A DNA stretch of 64,000 nt, taken from Mycogone perniciosa (lineage: Eukaryota > Ascomycota > Sordariomycetes > Hypocreales > Hypocreaceae). The stretch lies in the NCBI GenBank assembly GCA_025331125.1, contig JAOALB010000167.1:1-64000 (forward strand), read 5' to 3'. Below, piece after piece: positions 45,428 through 55,939 of this stretch. The notes beneath the pieces were generated by a model. That model searched no databases, was not told where the DNA came from, and was given only the letters and a program-made list of their open reading frames with translations. Each line of letters begins with the position of its first letter. The first letter of the stretch is position 1. The position numbers and the translations under genes are program-made.

Positions 45428-47941
45428 ATGGCTGGTGTACCGCCCTCTCCTCACCACCGCCAACCCACAGCAGAGGACCATCGTGATGAAACATTTGAGG
45501 AAAGGTTCAATGAAAAGTACAATGAAAAGTACGATGAAAGGTTCTCAGCCCCGTCACACGACACACTGGCCCCCCACGATACCAACAACAATGAGAACCA
45601 TGCCATGAGCCCGAGCAGTCGGCGAGTGGACGCCAACCGCCTCGACGATGACCTCGAGCTGCTCCGCGCAGAGCGTATGGTCTCAAACCAGGACAATGAC
45701 CAGGCATCTCGGTCCAAAAACCGCCACTCCAATCCCGAGCCCGAGGACGCCTTCAACCAATTGACCGCGCCGGACGTCGGACCTGAGAAGAAGAAGAACA
45801 AGGACGCAGCTCTGTATAAGCTGTGGCTCTTCCTTAGAAAGTTCCCCCGTTTCGTTCGATACATCATCTACCTCATTCCCGGCGCCGTCTTGCTGCTCAC
45901 CCCGGTGCTCCTCGGCACATTCAAGTTCAACAACTCCGACCACGCTGTCGGCGGCCCTGGTGGCGTCTACATCATGTGGTTTGGCATCTGGCTGGAAATC
46001 GTCTGGTGCTCACTCTGGGTGTCGCGTATGATTACGAATCTTATGGGCCCCCTGTTCCACGGCGTCGCTCGCATTGCTGGATCAACCAGTGCTAAGAAAT
46101 GGAGGGATATCGGCCAACGCCTCGAATTGCACACAGCCTTGTTCCTCTGGTTTCTGGCCATCCTCGTCTCCTTTCAACCTACCATGAACAACCACCGTGC
46201 CCCCTTACCCGAGGGCGAGGATGAGAGAGATATGCACTGGATTAGTGTTGTCAACAAAGTCATCATTGCTCTCTTCGTGCTTATCACTCTCAACCTGGTC
46301 GAGAAGATCGTCATCCAGTGGATTGCTATGAGCTTCCATCAGCGGACGTATGCTACTCGAATCGAGAATAACAAGTCTGATATTCGCCAACTAGTCCAGC
46401 TCTTCGAATACGCCAAAATTCATCTCGAAAATAGCGACAGCTTCTGGAAGGGTAGTGCGGGCACCACTGCCGCCAGCGACTTACAGACCCCTATGCAAAC
46501 TTTCCACAACAACGCTCGTCGGGTCTTGGGAGGGGTTGGATATGTTGCAGGCAGGGTTGGAAACGACTTGATCGGCCGAAAGGTCCATGTTAACCAGCCT
46601 CACAAGATTGTCTCTGAGCTCCTCCGCAATACCGCCTCGGCTCATACTCTGGCACGCTTGATTTACCGTAGCATTATACACGAGGGCCGAGATACGGTTC
46701 ATCTAGAGGACTTGCAGGTTGCTTTTGAAACCATGGAAGAAGCCGAAGCGGCCTTTAGCATGTTTGACAAGGACTTAAACGGCGACATCTCGATGGATGA
46801 GTTTGAGTGTGTGTGCAACGAAATCCACCTGGAAAAGAAGGCCATTGCCGCCTCACTCAAGGATCTTGACTCAGTCATTCAGAAGCTCGACAAGGTTTTC
46901 ATGTTCATCATCGTCGTCATTTCCATCGTCGTTTTCATCTCCATCATATCCACGTCAGCAGCTGCAAGTCTCTACTCCGCAGGCAGTTCGATCCTTGGAC
47001 TGGCATGGATGCTTCAGGCCACAGCACAAGAGTTCCTCCAATCCATCATCTTCGTCTTTATCAAACATCCCTTTGACGTCGGTGACCGTGTTACCATCTA
47101 TGGCTCCACCGGTGCCACGCTGACGGGCGATGACTACTACGTGACTGAGATTTCGCTCCTCTACACCGAATTCAAGAAGATGCAGGGTCACATTGTCCAG
47201 GCCCCCAACTCTCTTCTAAATACCTTGTTCATTCTCAGCCAAAGACGCTCCAATGGACTTGCTGATGTGGTCCCGCTGGTAATGCGCTTCGGAACCCCCG
47301 CGATCATGATCGAGGAGCTCAAGGCTCGAATGCTGGACTTTGTGCAGGCCAACAAACGAGACTACCAGCCCAGCATCATTACTGAGATGACACAACTGGA
47401 ACAAGTCCGGTCTTGCACCATGAACATGGTCTTCTTCCACAAGAGCAGCTTCCAGAACGAGCTTCTGCGCCTAAACCGCCACAACAAGTTCGTCACAGAA
47501 CTCATGCACCAGATGGTCCAGATTGGCATCGAAGGCCCACTCCGCGTTGAGCCTGGCGGTAGCCGGGACTATCCCATGTACTGGGCCAACATGCCGCCGC
47601 CTCCAGCATACGGAAAGGAGCACCAGCAGAGCGATCTCCCACCGATGATGGGGCGACCCAGGGGCAGTTCCAGCGCCCGCAGTGTGCCCAACGTCGAACC
47701 TACTATGGGTGGATTCCAGGACGTCTTTGAGAAACGCCGGGAGCACATCCACGTGCAAAGAATGGCGTCCATCCGGGAAAAGGAGCGCGGCTTAAGGGAG
47801 GAAGAGGCTGAACGTCGGGGGTCTACAACATCAGCGCTGGCGCCGGCCATGTCTATGGACTCCCAATCTCGCACACGGTCCCGGATATTTGGACGGGCTC
47901 GGAGTGGAACGAGGAGCGAGCAGAGTCAGAATATTGTCTAA
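45428..47941 (+). CDS. MscS-type mechanosensitive ion channel with EF-hand (Msy1/Msy2-like)
   Basis: Single exon, 837 residues. In fission yeast the related Msy1 and Msy2 sit in the ER/nuclear-envelope membrane and regulate calcium after hypo-osmotic shock. Order of parts: charged N-terminus with a small repeat (FNEKYNEKYDERF); membrane segments at YIIYLIPGAVLLLTPVLLG, IMWFGIWLEIVWCSLWVS, LFLWFLAILVSF and VIIALFVLITLNLV; an EF-hand near residue 440 with loop DKDLNGDISMDE, all ligand positions filled; then VFMFIIVVISIVVFISII and the pore helix/beta domain (SILGLAWMLQATAQEFLQSI, IKHPFDVGDRVTIYGSTG, YVTEISLLYTEF, QAPNSLL). The C-terminal 130 residues are polar and variable. A soluble-looking, Arg-rich end follows YPMYWANMPPPPAYG. 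Confidence 0.93.
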   Translation: MAGVPPSPHHRQPTAEDHRDETFEERFNEKYNEKYDERFSAPSHDTLAPHDTNNNENHAMSPSSRRVDANRLDDDLELLRAERMVSNQDNDQASRSKNRHSNPEPEDAFNQLTAPDVGPEKKKNKDAALYKLWLFLRKFPRFVRYIIYLIPGAVLLLTPVLLGTFKFNNSDHAVGGPGGVYIMWFGIWLEIVWCSLWVSRMITNLMGPLFHGVARIAGSTSAKKWRDIGQRLELHTALFLWFLAILVSFQPTMNNHRAPLPEGEDERDMHWISVVNKVIIALFVLITLNLVEKIVIQWIAMSFHQRTYATRIENNKSDIRQLVQLFEYAKIHLENSDSFWKGSAGTTAASDLQTPMQTFHNNARRVLGGVGYVAGRVGNDLIGRKVHVNQPHKIVSELLRNTASAHTLARLIYRSIIHEGRDTVHLEDLQVAFETMEEAEAAFSMFDKDLNGDISMDEFECVCNEIHLEKKAIAASLKDLDSVIQKLDKVFMFIIVVISIVVFISIISTSAAASLYSAGSSILGLAWMLQATAQEFLQSIIFVFIKHPFDVGDRVTIYGSTGATLTGDDYYVTEISLLYTEFKKMQGHIVQAPNSLLNTLFILSQRRSNGLADVVPLVMRFGTPAIMIEELKARMLDFVQANKRDYQPSIITEMTQLEQVRSCTMNMVFFHKSSFQNELLRLNRHNKFVTELMHQMVQIGIEGPLRVEPGGSRDYPMYWANMPPPPAYGKEHQQSDLPPMMGRPRGSSSARSVPNVEPTMGGFQDVFEKRREHIHVQRMASIREKERGLREEEAERRGSTTSALAPAMSMDSQSRTRSRIFGRARSGTRSEQSQNIV

Positions 47942-48585
47942 GTGGGTGCGGCGCAGACCGTCTTGGCGACGTTTATTTTTATGGTTTGGATGTATGCATA
48001 TATAGTAGATTTTCCGGAGGATGAAACGTTGGATACCATGAGCTTGGAATATTTTATAAACAGTTGACTCTCTTTTTTGTTGTTGGGTTTAGTGGTGGTC
48101 GACATTTATGGTCCCGGAGGCCATCGGCGCAAATTGTTTGGAAAGGACGCAGGTTCCTGGATTTGGGCGTTTGAAGAATGTGAATCATTCTGAATTTGAT
48201 ACTCGACTGGTGTATGTTTTACAAACGAGGTTAGATGAGAATCATACACTGGTTGAGCACCTGCACGTAGGCACATGGCGGTTTCACAGCACCTTGTAAC
48301 GAGCAAGTTCTCACGACGCTATGCTCACGCACTTTGAAGACGTGTTATACAATCAAGACCTAATATCTATGTTTTATATCGAAATATCATTGCGTCAAGA
48401 CCTTGGCATGGCTGCTTCATGCCTCAATAAGACGTGACCCCTCTCATGTTGATTGGCGGGGTTCCAAACGGCACAGACAACACCCCGCTATTCTCTCAGG
48501 TGAGGTGTAATTGAAGTTGTCATCAACACCATCACCACCCTTCACCCCCCTCATCTCAACATCTTCATAGCCTCACCACTTCCCA
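47942..48585. other. intergenic, MscS gene to GH18 gene
   Basis: No gene supported. C-rich just before the GH18 start codon. It holds the 3' flank of the channel gene and the promoter of the GH18 gene. Confidence 0.5.
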
Positions 48586-49587
48586 ATGCCGCCAATACCC
48601 CCCTCCCAAAACCCCCTCCCCCGGATCGTCACCTACTACCAAACACACCATGACCCCTCCGGAAACCCCATCTCCATCCTCCCTCTCCTCACCCAATCCT
48701 CCATCTCCATAACCCACGTCATTCTCGCCGCCATCCACATCAACCAGGACCCCAACCAGATCCACCTCAACGACCACCCGCCTCACCACCCGCGCTTCGA
48801 CTCCCTCTGGACCGAACTTCGCACCCTCCAGGCCTCCGGCATCAAAGTCCTCGGCATGCTCGGCGGCGCCGCAAAGGGCACCTACGCCCGCCTCGACGGC
48901 CTAGACGACCTGAGCTTCGAGCGCTACTACACGCCCCTGCGGGACATGGTCCGCCAACGCGGTTTAGACGGCTTAGATCTCGACGTCGAAGAACACATGA
49001 CCCTTGCAGGCATCGTCCGGCTCGTCGACCGCCTGCGCAAGGACTTTGGCAAATCCTTCCTCATCACCTTCGCCCCCGTTGCCGCCGCGCTGCTCAACCA
49101 CAAGAGCAACCTCAGCGGCTTCGACTACGAGGCTCTCGAGGTCATGCGTGGCGAGGACATCGCCTGGTACAACGCCCAATTCTATTGCGGCTGGGGCGAC
49201 ATGAGCAGCCCCTTCATGTACGAAATGATCCTCCAACGCGGCTGGCCCGTCGAAAAAGTCGTTGTCGGCCTCGTCACGAATCCTGCTAATGGCAGGGGCT
49301 TCGTGCCCTGGGAGTTCCTCTCATCTGTGCTGGCCGTGCTCCGGGGACGATATGAACGCTTCGGCGGCGTCATGGGTTGGGAGTACTTCAACAGTCTTCC
49401 AGGAGGACAAGAGCGGCCCTGGGAGTGGGCGGAACAAATGACATCCGTGTTAAGAAGCAGCTCTGATGCTCCGCCTGACAGTGGCAGAAAAAAGACAGCG
49501 CTGGAGGCCGATCCTGATTTACCTGAGAGCAAACCGCTTCAGGTTCCAGAGAATTTTGAGTACTACTCGGATGAGGCGGATGAATGA
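48586..49587 (+). CDS. GH18 family protein, endo-N-acetylglucosaminidase-like
   Basis: Single exon, 333 residues. The chain is a GH18 barrel: RIVTYYQTHHD (strand 1), THVILAAIHIN, GIKVLGMLGGAAKGTYA, the catalytic motif DGLDLDVEE (DxxDxDxE, catalytic Glu present), FLITFAPVAAAL, IAWYNAQFYCGWGD, VVVGLVTNPANGRGFVP and GGVMGWEYFNS. There is no signal peptide, so the protein is probably cytosolic; this fits the ENGase-like GH18 branch of fungi that trims free or misfolded N-glycans rather than cell-wall chitin. The C-terminal 35 residues are polar and acidic. A chitinase role is possible but less likely. The GH31 glucosidase II gene about 6 kb on also works on N-glycans. Confidence 0.85.
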   Translation: MPPIPPSQNPLPRIVTYYQTHHDPSGNPISILPLLTQSSISITHVILAAIHINQDPNQIHLNDHPPHHPRFDSLWTELRTLQASGIKVLGMLGGAAKGTYARLDGLDDLSFERYYTPLRDMVRQRGLDGLDLDVEEHMTLAGIVRLVDRLRKDFGKSFLITFAPVAAALLNHKSNLSGFDYEALEVMRGEDIAWYNAQFYCGWGDMSSPFMYEMILQRGWPVEKVVVGLVTNPANGRGFVPWEFLSSVLAVLRGRYERFGGVMGWEYFNSLPGGQERPWEWAEQMTSVLRSSSDAPPDSGRKKTALEADPDLPESKPLQVPENFEYYSDEADE

Positions 49588-49918
49588 CAAGCAGAAGCTA
49601 GATATCATGTGAAATTGACTATCGCTGGCTATGACATGCATAAACAGTAGGAGATAGGTTCCGACTTGATTCAAGCCTAAGCCCCGCGAAAAAACCAAGC
49701 ACGGATTCTGTAACGACAAGTCATCATAAAGAAGAGCAAAAAAACTTGAATTCGTATCAGAGCAAGTGTATATACATCCATGGTATTGAGCAAGTAGAAC
49801 AAATGATAAACCGGCCACCTTAACCACTTTCATAACGACGTGGATAAACCATTCTTGACTTCAATACAGATAACCTCCATAGTTAATCACATCATGTTAA
49901 TCAGAGCGCGTGTATGCC
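49588..49918. other. convergent intergenic, GH18 / secreted protein
   Basis: Both neighbouring genes end here; it should hold their 3' untranslated regions. Nothing else seen. Confidence 0.5.
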
Positions 49919-51097
49919 TCATTGGCAAACCATCCATGGAGAGCACTGGGCCTCGATGGTGAAGTTGTTGTACAAGGGGTAGCTGCCCTGGACAGCACCG
50001 ATGATGGGATTGAAGAAGTCAGAGTTGAATCGCGCAGTTTCACAAGCCGAGCATGGGCCGCTGAGGAAGCCATCGTACTTGGTGGTGTACGAGAGATGGC
50101 CGACAACGTTCTTGGTCGAGACGTCCGTGGCTTTGATGGCGAAGGATTCCGGCATGACGACCCAGCTGGAGTTGGTGGGGATGGTTCCGTTGTTGCTGGG
50201 GATAACTGGGTTCTGGTTGAACCACAGGCTCTTCAAGCCGACATCTCGCAGAGCCTTGATCATCAAGAGTGTCATGTGGTGGTTCTCATCGAGCCGGATG
50301 CCGGCACACTGAAAGTTGATGGTGTACCCCTGGCCCTTGATTGGACCACCCACGCAGTTACCACTCACTTGGTCCCAGACGAAGTTGTTGATGAACGCCT
50401 GCCAAGTGTTCTGCCAGCTGATGAAGCGAGGGCTGACCGTGGAGTAGACCGAGAGTTCACCCGTGTGAGGGGTGGGAACGGGAACGGGATTGCCACCAGT
50501 TGGGGAGGGAGATGGTGGTGGCTGAGAGAAGAATGTGGTGGTGGGAGCAGCAGTGGATGTGGTCAACGTGGAGGTCTGAGAGCCCATGTCGGCAGGGCGA
50601 GGAGGGGGGCTGTTGTCTCTATTGCAAACAAAGGCGCTCCAGCAAATAGCATCCGCATTCGCAGTCTTGTTGATGGCGGCACTGACGGGACGGCCACGGT
50701 AGGCCCAGCAATTCAGAATCTGGCCACCCTCTTTGGTGGTGACAGCACTTCCGGCTTTGAAGCCATCAGGGGTGCCGTCTTCAATGTATGCCGTCCAAAC
50801 ATCGCCGTTGGGCATGGTGGCAGTGGCACCAGCAGGAACCCAGGGATACCAGCCCTCCTTGTATGGGACCTCGACCGCCATGTCAGGGGCTTCGGGGTAC
50901 TTATAGGCGGACTCAGGCCAGGTGACGTCCTGATACCAGTTCATTTGACGAGACGTGGACCACTCTGGTTGCTCAGAATTGTCGCCGATTCCACAGTCGC
51001 AGAGGATCAGATCTTCACGGGGAAACTGCTGAGCTCGGATTGATCCGACAAAGCCGGTCAGGGCAACAAGCCCAGCGGCGAGTCTGAGGGCCGACAT
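49919..51097 (-). CDS. secreted protein of unknown function, conserved-looking
   Basis: Single exon, 392 residues. A signal peptide (SALRLAAGLVALTGFVGSIRA) is followed by a Cys- and Trp-rich first domain (LILCDCGIGDN, WYPWVPAGATATMPNGDVW, ILNCWAYRGRPV, AICWSAFVCN; residues about 25-170). A Thr/Ser/Pro-rich linker follows (about 175-220), then a second domain ending in CSACETARFNSDFFNPIIG and IEAQCSPWMVCQ. Even cysteine spacing suggests disulfide bonds, and several NxS/T sites are present. I recognise the architecture as a fungal extracellular protein but not a named family. No catalytic signature is visible. The opposite-strand frame of similar length is a shadow. Confidence 0.8.
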   Translation of the reverse strand: MSALRLAAGLVALTGFVGSIRAQQFPREDLILCDCGIGDNSEQPEWSTSRQMNWYQDVTWPESAYKYPEAPDMAVEVPYKEGWYPWVPAGATATMPNGDVWTAYIEDGTPDGFKAGSAVTTKEGGQILNCWAYRGRPVSAAINKTANADAICWSAFVCNRDNSPPPRPADMGSQTSTLTTSTAAPTTTFFSQPPPSPSPTGGNPVPVPTPHTGELSVYSTVSPRFISWQNTWQAFINNFVWDQVSGNCVGGPIKGQGYTINFQCAGIRLDENHHMTLLMIKALRDVGLKSLWFNQNPVIPSNNGTIPTNSSWVVMPESFAIKATDVSTKNVVGHLSYTTKYDGFLSGPCSACETARFNSDFFNPIIGAVQGSYPLYNNFTIEAQCSPWMVCQ

Positions 51098-52672
51098 GAT
51101 GGGAAATGGCGCAGCACAACACGACCAAGAGGGAGTCTGAGACGTGCAATTCTAGAGGTTGAGGTTCGTGAAAGGGAGTCAAGGCAGAGGATGTGATCTC
51201 AGGTGGTGGTTTGCGCGTCAAGGCGAAGAGTAGAAGAGGGAGTTAGATTGAAGAGTTGAAAGGACAAAACCAGGGGATGGAGAGCAGACAGTTTCTGGAA
51301 ATTGAGTTGAACCCTAGTGTTCGTCATCAGTCGTTTGATGAGACTGACATGAGGAGGCATCTTTGTCCGAGGGGGCAAGAGGCAGATCCACAAGCCACTC
51401 GAGGCAAGAAGACATCGTGAAAATTGGCCAATATGAGTCGATATGATGGAATTTCGGTGGAGACATCATATTGGAGGGACTCCATTCTTGTGTTTTCTGA
51501 AGCTGAAGCGGTCAGAGGCCGCGAGGTTTGAGGAAGGGAGAGAGCAGAAGAGGTCTGCGTCACCGCCAGGCTCAGCATCGGTCTGCGTATTGGAGGAAGG
51601 CTCTCATCTCAAGAGGCGGCGATTGGCGGCCGTACAAGTACCGCACCTGCAAATACGTCTGTTAGACTTTCCAAACCACCAAAAGAATGAAGAACGAAGG
51701 GGATCAAAGGCCCCTTTTCATTACGTACTTATACAGGCAGACCACTGCAGGTAGGAACGTGGACTTGAAGATGTAGGCTCCTTGTTGGTCCTCATGGTTA
51801 GAGCCCTACTCCAGCAGATTCGGTGATTTTTATGGCAGAAGATGTTTCCTAGAGCAGTTCCCCATCCAGAATGCTGTTATCCGATGCTGACGATGTGCTT
51901 GAAGTTCATGGGCAGACATGGTTACGCAGATTCGATCTGAAACGGCCATGTCCTTATATCACGTCAACGCATTGGATAAAAATAAGATATACTTTGTATA
52001 AGTGTCCGACCATAGCCACCGTTCGAGGGCATAATATCATTACATCAGGCAACATCTTTCTATGAATAGCTCATTTTTATCGCCAGGTGGTGTTTCATCA
52101 ATCTTGTGGAGAAATACGAGAGCCTCGATGCCGCGCGCCAATCGCACCAACCACACCCTTTCACTCTTCCACTCATCACCACAGGGATACAGCGCTTACA
52201 TGCACAAAGACTGAAGACGTTGACAAAGCCAAGACGTGGCACAGTGAGGCTTAGACTGCCACGACATGAAAGTTGCGTTCGTTTCAGAATAGTCAGCGCT
52301 TAGGGATATTGATTGGTCACCTGTGTTCCTTGGGTTTCGGCATCCCTCGACATGCCGGTTCTGAAGCGCTAGGAATTCCGTGACCGCGATGGCCTCACCA
52401 TTGGGTGAGGCAGTGAATTGGCCAGCTCTACGGAGTAAAGGAACCAAGCACAAACCGTGCAGTAGGCGCTGTCCCCAAATCGAAGCGAGTTTCACATCCA
52501 CAGATCAGTATAAAGTAGCTGGGTAGACCACACACTTTTCGTTTCATCGTGGTGTTGTTCATCAGTCAAGTATATCTTCATCAACCGTCTCCAATAAAAA
52601 CAATCCACCACCTTGCCATCCATCCATCATAGCTCTTTATTTCTATACACCTTGAACAACTCCAATATAAAA
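51098..52672. other. intergenic, secreted-protein promoter to small ORF
   Basis: About 1.6 kb without a supported gene. It contains the promoter of the secreted protein gene. One TACGGAGTA copy lies at 52429-52437. Confidence 0.5.
52508..52515 (+). promoter_or_regulatory. TATA box candidate for the small ORF at 52673
   Basis: GTATAAAG lies about 165 bases before an ATG in the context aaaaATGG, followed by a pyrimidine/adenine-rich leader of fungal type. It supports transcription to the right here, but not necessarily translation of the small ORF. Confidence 0.4.
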
Positions 52673-52846
52673 ATGGCCAACCGACTGTTCCTCTGCTTCC
52701 AGTGGATCAAGACTGCTGGTGGAAGCCGCAATTGGTACAACAAAATTAGCAGCAAAGCCAGGCCATACAAAAAGAGCTCTCGGACAGCTTCTGCGCCCCA
52801 GAACTACCACAACTGTTATGACGACAATGTCCCTCTGCTTCATTGA
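52673..52846 (+). CDS. possible 57-residue orphan protein
   Basis: A short frame begins at an ATG with a strong context (AAAAATGGCC) and a TATA-like box 165 bases upstream. The product is basic (MANRLFLCFQWIKTAGGSRN at its start, a KARPYKKSSRT core) with no signal peptide and no recognised domain. It could be a real small gene, the first exon of one, or chance. Confidence 0.3.
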   Translation: MANRLFLCFQWIKTAGGSRNWYNKISSKARPYKKSSRTASAPQNYHNCYDDNVPLLH

Positions 52847-53316
52847 GATGCCGAAGGTATATATCCTTCTTTTTGTGAGTCGCACCACCTTGGTACAGCA
52901 GGAAATCGCTTTTTAGCTAATCAAACAAGATGACAGTTACGAATTTATGACAATCTTTGGGGATGTATGGATATAGGCACTACGGCGTTCTCCGGGTTCA
53001 GGGTTAGGGTTGGGTACATGAAGAGTCCAGGATGACGCTGCTGGTTCACGTCAAGAAGGGCGATTTGTTGGTGTTTCTCGAAAAAAAAATTCATGATAGA
53101 ATGACGACGGCTTACGGCGCTACGAATTAAATGCGAACTGATTTCAGTATTTACCGTATTATTATTATAAAGATGATGTTGGACAGCTGGGGTGTTTGCT
53201 GACCCACTACTATAGCTACGGCCCCCCACCCGTAAGGCTTCCATTGACATGTATAAACTCTCAGTGCTGCACCTCTTCGTTTCAAGACAACTCTCCTCAT
53301 CCCAACCAGCGCCATC
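52847..53316. promoter_or_regulatory. upstream region of the DUF1279-like gene, with telobox-like repeat
   Basis: AGGGTTAGGGTTGGG at about 53000-53014 is a telomere-type repeat on the coding strand, about 300 bp before the ATG at 53317. An A-run lies near 53082-53089. No other gene is visible. Confidence 0.5.
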
Positions 53317-53940
53317 ATGTTCCGTAATCGCTCACTACTCAATTGGGGCCAGTCTCTTCGAGTCCGCCCTCGAACGACATATCCAAGACCTTCCGCTCGA
53401 GCCCAATCCTCCGAGGCCAGTCGTACATCGCGTCTCGATCGACTCACATCCAAGCTTCCCAAGCGCCTGCAAAAGTACACCAGCGGACTTCGCAATGCGC
53501 CTGTCTCGCACATCGTGTCCTTCCTGATCCTCCACGAGATCACGGCCATTGTGCCTCTCTTCGGGCTCTTTGCGCTTTTCCATTATACAACTTACGTGCC
53601 TGTCTCGTACATGACGGAGCATTTTGGCGGATACGTCCAGAAGGGAGTTGCGAGGTTCGAGCGATATTTCCGGCGCAAAGGCTGGTTTGGCTTTGGGAAT
53701 GAGGACGAAAGCACATCACACGCGGATGCTGGACATGGCGGCAGCAAGACGCAGACCCGGGATGCTGTGGAAAGGTGGCAGAGTGGAGATGACAAGTACA
53801 AAATCCTCGTCGAAGTCGCTTTGGCATACGCTGTGACGAAGGCTCTCCTGCCCATCCGGATTATTGGAAGTGTTTGGGCTACGCCTTGGTTCGCGGGAGT
53901 GCTTGTGAGGATTAGATCGTCATTAACCCGCAAGTCATAA
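53317..53940 (+). CDS. mitochondrial inner-membrane protein, DUF1279/FAM210-like
   Basis: Single exon, 207 residues. The N-terminus is rich in Arg, Ser and Thr with no acidic residues until about residue 34, a good mitochondrial targeting sequence. The core HIVSFLILHEITAIVPLFGL with FALFHYT is the signature of the DUF1279 family (yeast Mrx15 and the animal FAM210 proteins), which are inner-membrane proteins linked to mitochondrial translation. A second membrane-like segment occurs at the C-terminus (VEVALAYAVTKALLPIRIIG, ATPWFAGVLVRI). A low-complexity Gly/His/Ser/Thr insert separates them. The gene is short and simple; the family call is firm, the exact role is inferred. Confidence 0.85.
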   Translation: MFRNRSLLNWGQSLRVRPRTTYPRPSARAQSSEASRTSRLDRLTSKLPKRLQKYTSGLRNAPVSHIVSFLILHEITAIVPLFGLFALFHYTTYVPVSYMTEHFGGYVQKGVARFERYFRRKGWFGFGNEDESTSHADAGHGGSKTQTRDAVERWQSGDDKYKILVEVALAYAVTKALLPIRIIGSVWATPWFAGVLVRIRSSLTRKS

Positions 53941-54064
53941 ATGCGAACGAACTAGCAAGTAGCTTGGCATGTCTTTTCTTTTTATTATTCTACCCTACGC
54001 GACTGACAGATCGGCGACAAGTTTGCGAGATTCATAGCCTTTAGGGCATCATAACAAAGACCGC

Positions 54065-54886
54065 TTATGGCTTCTCGTAAATCCAGTCGAACTGGGAGGC
54101 CTTGTAGCTGACAGCCTCACCGTCCTTGAACCAGAGGGCAATCTCCTTCTTGGCGTTCTCGACGGAGTCGGAGCCGTGGCAGACGTTGCGGCCAACATCG
54201 ATGGCGAAGTCACCACGGATGGTGCCAGGGGCAGAGGCGAGGGGGTTGGTGGCACCGAGGATGGCTAGATTGGGGTGTCAGTGGGATGTATATCGCGAGG
54301 ATATTGGGTCAAAACATACTACGGCCGGTCTTGACGGCATCACGGCCCTCCCAGACCATGGCGCAGATGGGGCCAGAGTTCATGTCTATTCAAAGAGTCA
54401 GCTTGATTGCAGTTGGGCAGGCATATTGGGACATCCATACAGCTGATCAGACCAGCGAAGAAGGGCTTGTCGCTGAGGTCGGCATCTATGGATGGTCAGC
54501 GAGGCCTAGCGGAAATCAGGGACTTGATGTTGACGAACAGTGGGCCTCGAGGTGCTCCTTGCCGGGGGTGGTGAGCTTGATGGCAACCAGCTTGAAGCTA
54601 TTGGGAGCTCGCGTCAGTTTTCGTCACCGACTGTAGATATTCGATCGTTGCCTCTTACCCTCGGTTCTCGAAGCGGGAGATGATGGGGCCAATGAGGCCG
54701 CGCTGTGGTAACCGTTAGCCTACGAGTCCTAGGCAGTAGAATGCGAGGTTTGGATTGAACTCACCTGAACGCCATCAGGCTTGATAGCGATGAAGCTGCC
54801 ATGCGTGTCAACATCTCACGAAAAACAAACGAGGGGCATGGAGGGGTAGATGGCGGGGTATCTCACGTCTGCTCGGAGGAAGCCAT
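54065..54886 (-). CDS. ndk1: nucleoside diphosphate kinase
   Basis: Transfers the terminal phosphate of ATP to other NDPs through a phosphohistidine. Seven small exons: 54886-54867, 54795-54765, 54702-54659, 54597-54539, 54485-54441, 54385-54320, 54264-54065; phases agree throughout and give 154 residues, exactly the family size. Sequence landmarks: SEQTFIAIKPDGVQRGLIGP, ISRFENRGFKLVAIKL, HYADLSDKPFFAGLI, MNSGPICAMVWEG, KTGRTILGATNPLASAPGTI, and the catalytic histidine in RNVCHGSDSVENAK, ending in FDWIYEKP. No signal peptide; cytosolic. Intron density is unusually high against the neighbours, which is normal for this gene in Pezizomycotina. In Aspergillus nidulans the orthologue is swoH. Confidence 0.95.
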
Positions 54887-55939
54887 GGCGACGGTTTGTT
54901 GATTGGAAGGAGGATGAGTGATGGACGGAAGAGGACAAGATTTCTGGACTTGAGAGAGAGGAGAAGAGGAGAGAAAGTAAAAGGCCAGGAGGAGGACGAG
55001 CGGGACGATGAAAATTGGTGGGGGGAGGGCTACCGTAGTCGACCTCAGTAACGGGTTCTGCCGGTGATGTGAATCTGCCCGTTCTGAGCGCTGTGCGCTC
55101 CCCTCCTTAGTGGGCTTTGTGCCTGAAGCGGGGTCCTCGTGGCGGGGTTCGGGCATGATGATTTGCTGATGGCGATGGACAGCAATGGGGAGCTGTACTT
55201 TGCACAGTGCGATAGGTGATGCCAAGTTTTTCTAGGGATTGTGACTGCGCAGTGGATGAATGGTTCGTTGGTGTCCAGACTGGAGGAAGTCAACCAAGTT
55301 GTAGGATGTATTTCGTGCAACAATGAGTACAATGTAGAGCAAGCAACGCAATGAGCTCCTAAACCGGGGGTTCAAGTATTATGAACAACCAAAGACGTTC
55401 TCATAGGATAGGCACACCAGACATAAAAGGGATTGCCTTGCAACGGACTCGGCTTAAAAGCTCTCATGTGCTATGCGCGTACAGTGCCAATATTGAGCAA
55501 CCCACCTTTGTTTGTCCCTCTGTCAAAATAGATATTTTGTAGTCGCAAGTCTCGCATTGAAGAATTTTATAGCATTATAAGTTAAGATGCTATTATTGAG
55601 GTCCGCCCCTCCATGACGCTTTGGTGGCCCCTTTTCCGGGTCATGTTTTAACCCGGTGACAGGCTATTCCTGATTAGGAGATAACCTCTCTTGTCAAACG
55701 GGACAGCTTGACCTTGTCTCTCGTCTCCCATCGTGATAGGTAGCAAGTTCACCTCTGGAAGGGATCCCATCACCAGCGGCACCTCATAGCCTCAATTCAC
55801 ATCAATATAGGCAGTGTGGCGTAGATCCCCTGTGACCTGATGTTTTTCGTCATTGTTTCTCAAATAATAGCATAGAATTCCCCCATTTCCCCATCTCTCC
55901 TATTTACGGCACTGAACCGTGCCCAACCGCCCCCTCGTC
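54887..55939. promoter_or_regulatory. divergent promoter region, NDK / glucosidase II
   Basis: The two genes are divergent with about 1,050 bp between their start codons. The NDK side has a pyrimidine-rich leader on its coding strand (54935-55000). No other gene is visible. Confidence 0.5.

Noticed and set aside
49910..51043. A 377-codon open frame on the plus strand
   Set aside because: It lies fully antisense to the secreted protein with a signal peptide and cysteine pattern; the opposite frame has no domain and odd composition.
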